From assembly GCF_051401765.1 (NCBI RefSeq), contig NW_027480422.1, positions 18,494,001 through 18,558,000 of the forward strand: a DNA stretch of 64,000 bases. The letters are read 5' to 3'. This stretch comes from Calliopsis andreniformis. Taxonomy: Eukaryota; Arthropoda; Insecta; Hymenoptera; Andrenidae. Below are positions 26,001 through 38,326 of this stretch, piece after piece. Positions within the stretch are counted from its first letter, which is position 1. Each line of letters begins with the position of its first letter. The position numbers and the translations under genes were made by a program. The notes below the pieces were generated by a model. The model worked only from the letters and a program-made list of their open reading frames with translations, did no database searches and was not told the DNA's origin.

Positions 26001-27835
26001 GTGTGGAAGTAATGGCCATTTCTACGATCCGGGCAAGCTAGGCTTCACTCTAGGGCGTTGTTCCACCACATCGATTTGTTAGGGCCTTGGAAGACAACGC
26101 CAGAATCATAAAATACAAAACAAATGCAACAGTTTTTCCATCGTATAAAACGAATAATTGCAACCGGTGTGAAAGTTATGGTTATTTCTACGTTCCGTGC
26201 AACCTAAGCTTCACACTAGGGCGTTGCTCCTCCAGATGGAATAGTTAGGGCCCTGGAAGTCTACGCCCGAAGCATAAAATACAATGAAAATGCAACGGTT
26301 TTTCCATCGTATAACACGAATAATTGCAACCAGTGTGAAAGCGATAGTCATTTCTACGTTCTGGGCAACCTAGGCTTCGCTCTAGGGCGTTGCTCCACCA
26401 GATCGAATAGTTAGGGCCTAAGAAGTCAACGCCAGAAGCATAAAATACAATAACAATACAACAGTTTTTCCATCGTATAAAATGAATAATTGCAAACAGT
26501 GTGGAAGTAATGGCCATTTCTACGATCCGGGCAACCTAGGCTTCACACTAGGGCGTTGTTCCACCACATCGATTTGTTAGGGCCTTGGAAGACAACGCCA
26601 GAATCATAAAATACAAAACAAATGCAACAGTTTTTCCATCGTATAAAACGAATAATTGCAACCGGTGTGAAAGTTATGGTTATTTCTACGTTCCGGGCAA
26701 CCTAGGCTACACACTAGGGCGTTGCTCCTCCAGATGGAATAGTTGGGGCCCTAGAAGTCAACGCCCGAAGCATAAAATACAATGAAAATGCAACGGTTTT
26801 TCCATCGTATAACACGAATAATTGCAACCAGTGTGAAAGCGATAGTCATTTCTAGGTTCCGGGCAACCTAGGCTTCCGTCTAGGGTGTTGCTCGACCAGA
26901 TCGAATTGCTAGGGCCTTAGAAGTCTACGCCCGGAGCATAAAATACAATAAAAATACAACAGCATTTCAATCGTATCAAATGAATAATTGCAAACAGTGT
27001 GAAAGTAATGACCATTTCTACGTTCCGGGCAACCTAGGCTTCACTCTAGAGCGCTGCTCCACCAGATCGAATAGTTAGGGCCTTAGAAGTCAACGCCCTA
27101 AGCACAAAATACAATGAAAATGCGACAGTTTTTCCATCGTATAAAATGAATAATTGCAATCAGTGTGAAGGTAATGGTCATTTCTACGTTCCGGGCAACC
27201 TAGGCTCCGCCCTAGGGCGTTGCTCCACCAGATCGGATAGTTAGGGCCTAAGAAGTCAACGCCAGAAGCATAACATACAATATAAATACAACAGTTATTC
27301 CATCGTATAACAGGAATAATTGCATCCAGTGTGAAAGTAATGGCCATTTCTAGGTTCCGGGCAACCTAGGCTTCACTCTAGGGCGTTGCTCCACCAGATC
27401 GAATAGTTAGGGCCTAAGAAGTAAACGCCAGAAGCATAATACACAATATAAATACAACAGCTTTTCCATCGTATAAAACGAATAATTGCAACCAGTGTGA
27501 AAGTTATGGTCATTTCTACTTTCCGGGCAACCTAGGCTTCACTCTAGGGCGTTGCACCACCATATCGAATTGTTAGGTCCTAAGAAGTAAACGCCAGAGG
27601 CATAAAATACAAAACAAATACAACAGTTTTTCCTTCGTATAAAACGAATAATTGCAACCGGTGTGAAAGTTATGGCCATTTCTACGATCCGGGCAACCTA
27701 AGCTTCGCTCTAGGGCATTGCTCCACCAGATCGAATAGTTAGGACCTCAGAAGTCAACGCCCTAAGCACAAAATACAGTGAAAATGCGACAGTTTTTCCA
27801 TCGTATAAAATGAATAGTTGCAATCAGTGTGAAGG
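20036..27835 (+). repeat. 48-mer block, copy 2 (47 monomers)
   Basis: This copy is 7800 bp, directly abuts copy 1 and lacks one monomer. Private bases are C at 22106 (T at 14140 and in the third copy near 32894) and A at 25811 (G at 18011 and 28301). The match to copy 1 ends at about 27840, where copy 1 would read GTCATTTCTACGTTCCGGGC but this region switches to GTCATATCTACGTTCCTTGC. The end falls at the same phase as the start of the block, as expected for a tandem duplication. Confidence 0.9.
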
Positions 27836-28033
27836 TAATGGTCATATCTACGTTCCTTGCAACCTAGGCTTAACTGTAGGGCGTCGCTCCACCAGATCGA
27901 ATAGTTGGGGCCTTAGAAGTCAACGCCCGGAGCATGAAATGCAAAATAAATAGAACTGTTTTTCCATTGTATAGAACGAGTAATTGCAACCAGCGTGAAA
28001 GTTATGGTCATTTCTACGTTCCGGGCAACCTTG
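27836..28033 (+). repeat. Single-monomer patch between copies
   Basis: This stretch of about 190 bp carries a rare variant set: TTCCTTGCAACC, TAGTTGGGGCC, CGCCCGGAGCATGAAATGC, GAACTGTTTTTCC and CAGCGTGAAAG. It matches 30492-30689 at offset 2656 (16 monomers). It sits exactly between the end of 48-mer copy 2 and the start of the partial third copy at about 28034, which enters at CTTCCATCTAGGGTG. It therefore links the two places and probably records the exchange that made the 15-monomer duplication. Confidence 0.75.
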
Positions 28034-30335
28034 GCTTCCATCTAGGGTGTTGCTCGACCAGATCGAATTGCTAGGGTCTTAGAAGTCAACGCCCGAAGCA
28101 TAAAATACAATAAAGATACAACAGTTTTTCCATCGTATAACAGGTGTAATTGCAACCAGTGTGAAAGTGATAGTCATTTCTACGTTCTGGGCGACCTAGT
28201 CTTCACTCTAGGGCGTTGATCCACCAGATCGAATTTTTAGAGCCTTAGAAGTCATCGCCCGAAGCATAAAATGCAATAAAAATGCAACAGTCTCTCCATC
28301 GTATAACACGAATAATGGCAACCAGTATGAAAGTGATAGTCATTTCTACGTTCTGGGCAACCTAGGCTTCGCTCTAGGGCGTTGCTCCACCAGATCGAAT
28401 AGTTAGGGCCTAAGAAGTCAACGCCAGAAGCATAAAATACAATAAAAATACAACAGTTTTTCCATCGTATAAAATGAATAATTGCAAACAGTGTGGAAGT
28501 AATGGCCATTTCTACGATCCGGGCAAGCTAGGCTTCACTCTAGGGCGTTGTTCCACCACATCGATTTGTTAGGGCCTTGGAAGACAACGCCAGAATCATA
28601 AAATACAAAACAAATGCAACAGTTTTTCCATCGTATAAAACGAATAATTGCAACCGGTGTGAAAGTTATGGTTATTTCTACGTTCCGTGCAACCTAAGCT
28701 TCACACTAGGGCGTTGCTCCTCCAGATGGAATAGTTAGGGCCCTGGAAGTCTACGCCCGAAGCATAAAATACAATGAAAATGCAACGGTTTTTCCATCGT
28801 ATAACACGAATAATTGCAACCAGTGTGAAAGCGATAGTCATTTCTACGTTCTGGGCAACCTAGGCTTCGCTCTAGGGCGTTGCTCCACCAGATCGAATAG
28901 TTAGGGCCTAAGAAGTCAACGCCAGAAGCATAAAATACAATAACAATACAACAGTTTTTCCATCGTATAAAATGAATAATTGCAAACAGTGTGGAAGTAA
29001 TGGCCATTTCTACGATCCGGGCAACCTAGGCTTCACACTAGGGCGTTGTTCCACCACATCGATTTGTTAGGGCCTTGGAAGACAACGCCAGAATCATAAA
29101 ATACAAAACAAATGCAACAGTTTTTCCATCGTATAAAACGAATAATTGCAACCGGTGTGAAAGTTATGGTTATTTCTACGTTCCGGGCAACCTAGGCTAC
29201 ACACTAGGGCGTTGCTCCTCCAGATGGAATAGTTGGGGCCCTAGAAGTCAACGCCCGAAGCATAAAATACAATGAAAATGCAACGGTTTTTCCATCGTAT
29301 AACACGAATAATTGCAACCAGTGTGAAAGCGATAGTCATTTCTAGGTTCCGGGCAACCTAGGCTTCCGTCTAGGGTGTTGCTCGACCAGATCGAATTGCT
29401 AGGGCCTTAGAAGTCTACGCCCGGAGCATAAAATACAATAAAAATACAACAGCATTTCAATCGTATCAAATGAATAATTGCAAACAGTGTGAAAGTAATG
29501 ACCATTTCTACGTTCCGGGCAACCTAGGCTTCACTCTAGAGCGCTGCTCCACCAGATCGAATAGTTAGGGCCTTAGAAGTCAACGCCCTAAGCACAAAAT
29601 ACAATGAAAATGCGACAGTTTTTCCATCGTATAAAATGAATAATTGCAATCAGTGTGAAGGTAATGGTCATTTCTACGTTCCGGGCAACCTAGGCTCCGC
29701 CCTAGGGCGTTGCTCCACCAGATCGGATAGTTAGGGCCTAAGAAGTCAACGCCAGAAGCATAACATACAATATAAATACAACAGTTATTCCATCGTATAA
29801 CAGGAATAATTGCATCCAGTGTGAAAGTAATGGCCATTTCTAGGTTCCGGGCAACCTAGGCTTCACTCTAGGGCGTTGCTCCACCAGATCGAATAGTTAG
29901 GGCCTAAGAAGTAAACGCCAGAAGCATAATACACAATATAAATACAACAGCTTTTCCATCGTATAAAACGAATAATTGCAACCAGTGTGAAAGTTATGGT
30001 CATTTCTACTTTCCGGGCAACCTAGGCTTCACTCTAGGGCGTTGCACCACCATATCGAATTGTTAGGTCCTAAGAAGTAAACGCCAGAGGCATAAAATAC
30101 AAAACAAATACAACAGTTTTTCCTTCGTATAAAACGAATAATTGCAACCGGTGTGAAAGTTATGGCCATTTCTACGATCCGGGCAACCTAAGCTTCGCTC
30201 TAGGGCATTGCTCCACCAGATCGAATAGTTAGGACCTCAGAAGTCAACGCCCTAAGCACAAAATACAGTGAAAATGCGACAGTTTTTCCATCGTATAAAA
30301 TGAATAGTTGCAATCAGTGTGAAGGTAATGGTCAT
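28034..30335 (+). repeat. Partial third copy of the 48-mer block (right end)
   Basis: About 2.3 kb matches 25544-27845 at offset 2490 (15 monomers) and the corresponding end of copy 1. The only difference noticed from copy 2 is base 28301, where this segment keeps the G of copy 1 while copy 2 has A. The segment ends at the same variant boundary as copies 1 and 2, just before GTCATTTCTACG at 30331. Confidence 0.88.
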
Positions 30336-31005
30336 TTCTACGTTCCGGGCAACCTAGGCTTCACCCTAGGGCGTTGTTCCACCAGATCGATTAGTTAGGG
30401 CCTAAGAAGTCAACGCCAGAAACATAAAATACAATATAAATACAACAGCTTTTCCATCGTATATAATGTATATTTGCAAACAGTATGAAAGTAAAGGTCA
30501 TATCTACGTTCCTTGCAACCTAGGCTTAACTGTAGGGCGTCGCTCCACCAGATCGAATAGTTGGGGCCTTAGAAGTCAACGCCCGGAGCATGAAATGCAA
30601 AATAAATAGAACTGTTTTTCCATTGTATAGAACGAGTAATTGCAACCAGCGTGAAAGTTATGGTCATTTCTACGTTCCGGGCAACCTTGGCTTAACTCCA
30701 GGGCGATGCTCCACCAGATCGAATAGTTAGGGACTTTGAATACAACGCTAGAAGCATAAAATACAATAAAAATGCAACAGTTTTTCCAATTGTATAACAG
30801 GAATAACTGCAACCAGAGTGAAAGTACTGGTCATTTCTGCGGTCCGGGTAACCTAGGCTTCACTTTGGGCGTTGCTCCACCAGATCGAATAGTTAGGGCC
30901 TAAGAAGTCAACGCCAGAAGCATAAAATACAATATAAATACAACAGTGTTTCCCTTGTATAACAGGAATAATTGCAACCAGTGTGAAAGCTATGGTCATT
31001 TCTAC
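30336..31005 (+). repeat. Four monomers related to 21.04-21.73 kb
   Basis: This segment matches 21040-21730 at offsets 9295-9296, with more substitutions than the neighbouring blocks (for example AACTGTTTTTCC for AACAGTTTTTCC and CAGCGTGAAAG for CAGTGAGAAAG). The same variants occur again about nine monomers later (31848-32500). The third copy therefore contains a nine-monomer (about 1494 bp) duplication, with this segment as its diverged left half. The alignment then jumps to offset 10788 at about 31006. Confidence 0.75.
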
Positions 31006-34000
31006 GTTCCGGGCAACCTAGGTTTCACTCTAGGGCGTTGCTCCACCACATCGAATAGTTAGGGCCTTAGAAGTCAAGGCCAGAAGCCTAAAATACAAAC
31101 CAAGTACAACAGATTTACCACCGTATAAAATGAATAATCGCAAACAGTGTGAAGGTAATGGCCATTACTACGTCGCGGGCAACCGAGGCTTCACTCTAGG
31201 GCGTTGCTCCACCAGACCGAATAGTTAGGGCCTAAGAAGTCAACGCCAGAAGCATAAAATACAATATAAGTACAACAGTTTTTCCATCGTATAAAACGAA
31301 TAATTGCAACCAGTATGGAAGCTATGGCCCCTTCTACGTTCCGGGCAACCTAGGCATCACTCTAGGGCGTTGCTCAACCATATCGAATAGCTACGGCCCT
31401 AGAAGATAACGCCATAACTATAACATACAATATAAATACAACAGTCTTTCCATCGTATAAAACGGATAATAGCAACCAGTCTGATAGTTATGGTCATTCC
31501 TACGTTCCGGGCAAGCTAGGCTTCACCATAGGGCGTTGCTCCACCAGATCGAATAGTTAGGGCCTAAGAAGTCAACGCCAGAAGCATAAAATACGATATA
31601 TGTACAACAGTTTTTCCATCGTATAGAATGAATAATTGCAACCAGTGTGAAAGTATTGGTCATTTCTAATTCCGGGCAACCTAGGCTTCACTCTAGAGCA
31701 TTGCTCCACCATATCGAATAGCTAGCGCCTAAGAAGACAACGCCAGAAGCATAAAATAAAATATAAATACAACAGCTTTTCCATCGAATATAATGTATAT
31801 TTGCAAACAGTGTGAAGGTAAAGGTCATTTCTTCGTTCCGGGCAACCTAGGCTTCACCCTAGGGCGTTGTTCCACCAGATCGATTAGTTAGGGCCTAAGA
31901 AGTCAACGCCAGAAGCATAAAATACAATATAAATACAACAGCTTTTCCATCGTATATAGTGTATATTTGCAAACAGTAAGAAAGTAAAGGTCATATCTAC
32001 GTTCCGGGCAACCTAGGCTTAACTGTAGGGCGTCGCTCCACCAGACCGAATAGTTAGGGCCTTAGAAGTCAACGCCCGAAGCATGAAATACAAAATAAAT
32101 AGAACAGTTTTTCCATTGTATAGAACGAATAATTGCAACCAGTGAGAAAGTTATGGTCATTTCTACGTTCCGGGCAACCTTGGCTTAACTCCAGGGCGTT
32201 GCTCCACCAGATCGAATAGTTAGGGACTTTGAATACAACGCTAGAAGCATAAAATACAATAAAAATGCAACAGTTTTTCCAATTGTATAACAGGAATAAC
32301 TGCAACCAGTGTGAAAGTACTGGTCATTTCTACGGTCCGGGTAACCTATGCTTCACTTTCGGGCGTTGCTCCACCAGATCGAATAGTTAGGGCCTAAGAA
32401 GTCAACGCCAAAAGCATAAAATACAATATAAATACAACAGTGTTTCCCTTGTATAACAGGAATAATTGCAACCAGTGTGAAGGCTATGGTCATTTCTACG
32501 TTCCGGGCAACCTAGCTTTCACTCTAGGGCGTTGCTCCACCACATCGAATAGTAAGGGCCTTAGAAGTCAAGGCCAGAAGCCTAAAATACAACCCAAGTA
32601 CAACAGTTTTACCATCGTATAAAATGAATAATCGCAAACAGTGTGAAGGTAATGGCCATTACTACGTCCCGGGCAACCTAGGCTTCACTCTAGGGCGTTG
32701 CTCCACCAGACCGAATAGTCAGGGACTTACGAGTCAACGCCCGAAGCTTAAAATACAAAATAAATAGAACAGTTTTTCCATTGCATAGAACGAATAATTG
32801 CAAACAGTGTAAAAGTTATGGTCATTTCTACGTTCCGGGCAACCTTGGCTTAACTCCAGGGCGTTGCTCCACCAGATCGAATAGTTAGGGACTTTGAATA
32901 CAACACCAGAAGCATAAAATACAAAATAAATTCAACAGTTTTTCTATCGTATAAATCGAATACTTGCAACCAGTATGAAAGTAATGGTCTCTTCTACGTT
33001 CCGGGATACCTAGGCTTCACTCAAGGGCGTTGCTCCACCGCATCTAATAGCTACGGCCTTCGAATTCAACGCCAGAAGCATAAAATACAATACAAATACA
33101 AGGGTTTCTCCATCGTATAAAATGAATAATTGCAAACAGTGAGAAAGGGAGGGTCATTTCTACGTTCCGGGCAACCTATGCTTCGCTCTAGGGCTTTCCT
33201 CCACCAGATCGAATAGCTGGCGACTTAGAAGTCAACTCCAGAAGCATAAAATACAATAAAAATCCAACAATTTTTGCATCGTATAACAGGAATAATTGCA
33301 ACCAGTGTTAAGGTAATAGTCATTTCTACGTTCCGGGCTACCTAGGCTTCACTCTAGGGATTTGGTCCACCATATCGAATTGCTAGCGACATTGAAGTCA
33401 ACACCAGAAGCATAAAATACAATAAAAATCCAACAGTTTTTCCAACGTATAACTGGAATAATTGAAACCAGTGTGAAGCTAATGGCCATTTCTACGTTCC
33501 GGGCAACCTAGGCTTCACTCTAGGGCGTTGGTCCACCAGATCGAATAGTTAGGGCCTATGAAGTCAACGCCAGAAGCATAAAATACAAAATAAATTCAAC
33601 AGTTTTTCCATCGTATAAAACGAATAATTGCAACCAGTATGAAAGCTATGGTCATTTCTACGTTCCGGGCAACCTAGGCTTCACTCTAGGGCGTTGCTCA
33701 GCCATATCGAATAGCTACGGCCCTACAAGACAACGCCATAACTATAAAATACAATATAAATACAACAGTCTTTCCATCGTATAAAACGGATAATTGCAAC
33801 CAGTCTGATAGTTATGGTCATTTCTACGTTCCGGGCAAGCTAGGCATCACCCTTGGGCGTTGCTCCACCAGATCGAATAGTTAGGGCCTAAGAAGTCAAC
33901 GCCAGAAGCATAAAATACAATAAAAATACTACAGTTTTTCCAACGTATAACTGGAATAATTGAAACCAGTGTGAAGCTAATGGCCATTTCTACGTTCCGG

Positions 34001-34547
34001 GCAACCTAGGCTTCAATCTAGGGCGTTGGTCCACCAGATCGAATAGTTAGGGCCTATGAAGTCAACGCCAGACGCATAAAATACAAAATAATTTCAACAG
34101 TTTTTCCATAGTATAAATCGAATAATTGCAACCAGTGTGAAAGTTATGGACATTTCTACGTTCAGGGCAACCTAGGCTGGACTCTGGGGCGTTGCTCCAC
34201 CATATCGAATAGCTACGGCCCTAGAAGACAACGCCATAACTATAAAATACAATATAAATACAACAGTCATTCCATCGTATAAAACAGATAATTGCAACCA
34301 GTCTGATAGTTATGGTCATTTCTACGTTCCGGGCAAGCTAGGCTTCACCATAGGGCGTTGCACCACCAGTTCGAATAGTTAGGGCCTAAGAAGTCAATGC
34401 CAGAAGCATAAAATACAATATAAATACAACAGTTTTTTCATCGTATAACAGGAATAATTGCAACAAGCCTGAAGGTAATAGTCATTTCTACGTTTCGGGT
34501 AACCTAGGCTTCACTCTAGGGCGTTGCTCCACCAGATCGAATAGCTA
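31006..34547 (+). repeat. Third copy of the 20.2-24.8 kb interval, with a six-monomer loss
   Basis: Offset 10788 relative to 48-mer copy 2 holds from about 31006 to 33165, then changes to 9792 up to 34547. The 996 bp step is a six-monomer deletion between two similar GAGAAAGGGAGGGTC monomers (22360 and 23350 in copy 2). The match ends at AGCTAGGGAC, where copy 2 reads AGCTACGGCC. T at the equivalent of 14140 and A at 34236 show that this copy carries neither the private C of copy 2 nor the private T of copy 1. Confidence 0.85.
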
Positions 34548-35186
34548 GGGACTTAGAATTCAACGCCAGAAGAATAAAATACAACATAAGTATAACAGTT
34601 CTTCCATCGTATAAATTGTATAATTGCAAGCAGTGTGAAGGTAATGGCCATTTCTACGTTCCGGGCAACCTAGGCTTCACTCTAGAGCATTGCTCCACCA
34701 GATCGAATAGTTAGGGCCTAAGAAGACAACGCCAGAAGCATAAAATACAATATAAATACAACAGCTTTTCCATCGTATATAATGTATATTTGCAAACAGT
34801 GTGAAAGTAAAGATCATTTCTACGTTCCGGTCACCCTAGGCTTCACTCTAGGGCGTTGTTACACCAGATCGATTAGTTAGGGCCTAAGAAGTCAACGCCA
34901 GAAGCATAAAATACAATATAAATACAACAGCTTTTCCATCGTATATAATGTATATTTGCAAACAGTGTGAAAGTAAAGGTCATTTCTACGTTCCGGGCAA
35001 CCTAGGCTTAACTGTAGGGAGTCGCTCCACCAGATCGAATAGATAGGGCCTTAGAAGTCAACGCCCGAAGCATGAAATACAATAGAAATTCAACAGTTTT
35101 AACACCGTATTACAGGAATAATTGCAACCAGTGTGAAAGATATGGTCATTTCTATGTTCCGGGCAACCTAGGCTTCACTCTAGGGC
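34548..35186 (+). repeat. Four-monomer extension shared with 41019-41657
   Basis: This segment is absent from the corresponding edge of 48-mer copies 1 and 2 but repeats at offset 6471 (41019-41657). It includes two monomers with TATATAATGTATATTTGC in place of the usual TATAAAACGAATAATTGC, and one with GTTCCGGTCACCCTAGG. Its first monomer resembles 22430-22560. The match to 41.0-41.66 kb ends where this copy reads CTCTAGGGCGGTGCTCC and the other reads CTCTAGGGCGTTGCTCC. Confidence 0.8.
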
Positions 35187-35340
35187 GGTGCTCCACCAGA
35201 CCAAATAGTTAGGGCCTAAGAAGTCAACGCCAGAAGCATAAAATACAATATAAATACAACAGCTTTTCCATCGTATATAAAGTATATTTGCAAACATTGC
35301 GAAAATAACGGTGGTTTCTACGATCCGGCAACCTAGGCTT
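35187..35340 (+). repeat. Monomer preceding the nine-monomer units
   Basis: One divergent monomer with AACATTGCGAAAATAACGG and GTTTCTACGATCCGGCAAC leads into the first nine-monomer unit. It repeats at 43148-43301 (offset 7961), immediately before the third copy of that unit. It is not repeated before the middle copy at 36834. It therefore belonged to the ancestral context, and the middle copy arose by tandem duplication beside it. Confidence 0.8.
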
Positions 35341-36833
35341 CACTCCAGGGCTTTGCTCCACCAGATCGAATAGTCTGGGACATCGAATTCAACGCCAGAA
35401 GCATAAACTACAATAAAAATGCAACAGTTTTTCCATCGTATAAGAGGAGTAATTGCAACCAGTGTGAAGGTAATGGTCATTTCCACGTTCCGGGCAACCT
35501 AGGCTTAACTGTAGGGCGTTGCTCCACCAGATCGCATAGTTAGGGACTTAGAATTCAACGCCAGAAGCATAAAATACAATAAAAATGCAACAGTTTTTCC
35601 GTCGTATAACAGGAATAACTGCAACCAGTGTGAAGGTAATGGTCATTTCCACGTTCCGGCGACCTAGGCTTCACTCTAGGACACTCCTCCACCACATCCA
35701 ATATCTAGGACCTTAGAAGTCAACCCCAGGAGCATGAAATACAATATAAATACAACAGTTCTTCCATCGTATAACAGGAATAATTGCAACCAGTGCGAAG
35801 GTAATGGTCATTTCTACGTTCCGGGCAACCTAGGCTTCATTCTAGGGCGTCGGTCCATCAGATCGAATAGCTAGCGACTTAGAAGTCAGCGCCAGAAGCA
35901 TAAAATACAATAAAAATACAACAGTTTTTCCAACGTATAACTGGAATAATTGCAACCAGTGTGAAGCTAATGGTCATTTCTACTTTCCGGGCAACCTAGG
36001 CTTCACTCTAGGACGTCGGTCAACCAGATCGAATAGTTAGGGCCTATGAAGTTAACGCCAGAAGCATAAAGTACAAAATAAATTCAGCAGTTTTTCCATC
36101 GTATAAAACGAATAATTGCAACCAGTGTGAAAGTTATGGTCATTTCTACGTTCCGGGCAACCTAGGCTTGACTCTAGGGCGTTGCTCCAACAGATCGATT
36201 AGTTAGGGCCTTAGAAGTCAACGCCCGAAGCATAAAATACATTAAAAATGCAACAGTTTTTCCATCGTATAAAATGAATAATTGCAATCAGTGTAATGGT
36301 AATGGTCATTTCTACGTTCCGGGCAAGCTTGGCTTCACTCTAGGGCGTTGCTCCACCAGATCGAATAGATAGGGCCTAAGAAGTCAACGCCAGAAGCAGA
36401 AAATACAATAAAAATACAACAGCCTTTCCTTCGTATAAAATGAATAATTGCAATTTGTGTGAAGGTAATGGTCATTTCTACGTTCCGGGCAACCTAGGCT
36501 TCACTCTAGGGCGTTGCTCCACCAGATCGAATAGATAGGTCCTAAGAAGTCAACGCCAGAAGCATAAAACACAATATAAATAAAACTGCTGTTCCATCGT
36601 ATAAAACGAATAATTGCAACCAGTGTGAAAGTGATGGTCCTTTCTACGTTCCGGGCAACCTAGGCTTCACTCTAGGGCGTCGGTCCACCAGATCGAATAG
36701 CTAGCGACATAGAAGTCAACGCCAGAAGCATAAAATACAATAAAAATACAACAGCTTTTCCAACGTATAACTGGAATAATTGCAACCAGTGTGAAAGTAA
36801 TGGCCATTTCTACGTTCCGGGCAACCTAGGCTT
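35341..36833 (+). repeat. Nine-monomer unit (1493 bp), copy A
   Basis: The unit starts at CACTCCAGGGCTTTGC and ends before the next occurrence of the same motif at 36834. I compared roughly its first two thirds line by line with 36834-38326 and found no difference. Distinctive monomers include TAGTCTGGGACATCG, GGACACTCCTCCACC, CAGTGTAATGGTAATGG and GCAATTTGTGTGAAGG. Relative to copy C at 43302 I found about six differences. Confidence 0.9.
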
Positions 36834-38326
36834 CACTCCAGGGCTTTGCTCCACCAGATCGAATAGTCTGGGACATCGAATTCAACGCCAGAAGCATAAA
36901 CTACAATAAAAATGCAACAGTTTTTCCATCGTATAAGAGGAGTAATTGCAACCAGTGTGAAGGTAATGGTCATTTCCACGTTCCGGGCAACCTAGGCTTA
37001 ACTGTAGGGCGTTGCTCCACCAGATCGCATAGTTAGGGACTTAGAATTCAACGCCAGAAGCATAAAATACAATAAAAATGCAACAGTTTTTCCGTCGTAT
37101 AACAGGAATAACTGCAACCAGTGTGAAGGTAATGGTCATTTCCACGTTCCGGCGACCTAGGCTTCACTCTAGGACACTCCTCCACCACATCCAATATCTA
37201 GGACCTTAGAAGTCAACCCCAGGAGCATGAAATACAATATAAATACAACAGTTCTTCCATCGTATAACAGGAATAATTGCAACCAGTGCGAAGGTAATGG
37301 TCATTTCTACGTTCCGGGCAACCTAGGCTTCATTCTAGGGCGTCGGTCCATCAGATCGAATAGCTAGCGACTTAGAAGTCAGCGCCAGAAGCATAAAATA
37401 CAATAAAAATACAACAGTTTTTCCAACGTATAACTGGAATAATTGCAACCAGTGTGAAGCTAATGGTCATTTCTACTTTCCGGGCAACCTAGGCTTCACT
37501 CTAGGACGTCGGTCAACCAGATCGAATAGTTAGGGCCTATGAAGTTAACGCCAGAAGCATAAAGTACAAAATAAATTCAGCAGTTTTTCCATCGTATAAA
37601 ACGAATAATTGCAACCAGTGTGAAAGTTATGGTCATTTCTACGTTCCGGGCAACCTAGGCTTGACTCTAGGGCGTTGCTCCAACAGATCGATTAGTTAGG
37701 GCCTTAGAAGTCAACGCCCGAAGCATAAAATACATTAAAAATGCAACAGTTTTTCCATCGTATAAAATGAATAATTGCAATCAGTGTAATGGTAATGGTC
37801 ATTTCTACGTTCCGGGCAAGCTTGGCTTCACTCTAGGGCGTTGCTCCACCAGATCGAATAGATAGGGCCTAAGAAGTCAACGCCAGAAGCAGAAAATACA
37901 ATAAAAATACAACAGCCTTTCCTTCGTATAAAATGAATAATTGCAATTTGTGTGAAGGTAATGGTCATTTCTACGTTCCGGGCAACCTAGGCTTCACTCT
38001 AGGGCGTTGCTCCACCAGATCGAATAGATAGGTCCTAAGAAGTCAACGCCAGAAGCATAAAACACAATATAAATAAAACTGCTGTTCCATCGTATAAAAC
38101 GAATAATTGCAACCAGTGTGAAAGTGATGGTCCTTTCTACGTTCCGGGCAACCTAGGCTTCACTCTAGGGCGTCGGTCCACCAGATCGAATAGCTAGCGA
38201 CATAGAAGTCAACGCCAGAAGCATAAAATACAATAAAAATACAACAGCTTTTCCAACGTATAACTGGAATAATTGCAACCAGTGTGAAAGTAATGGCCAT
38301 TTCTACGTTCCGGGCAACCTAGGCTT
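36834..38326 (+). repeat. Nine-monomer unit (1493 bp), copy B
   Basis: This is a direct tandem copy of 35341-36833 at offset 1493. No substitution was seen in the lines compared. It is the most recent duplication in the window, or an assembly duplication; only reads spanning about 3 kb can tell. At 38327 the sequence continues with TCTAGGGCGTTGGTCC instead of CCAGGGCTTTGCTCC. Confidence 0.9.
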
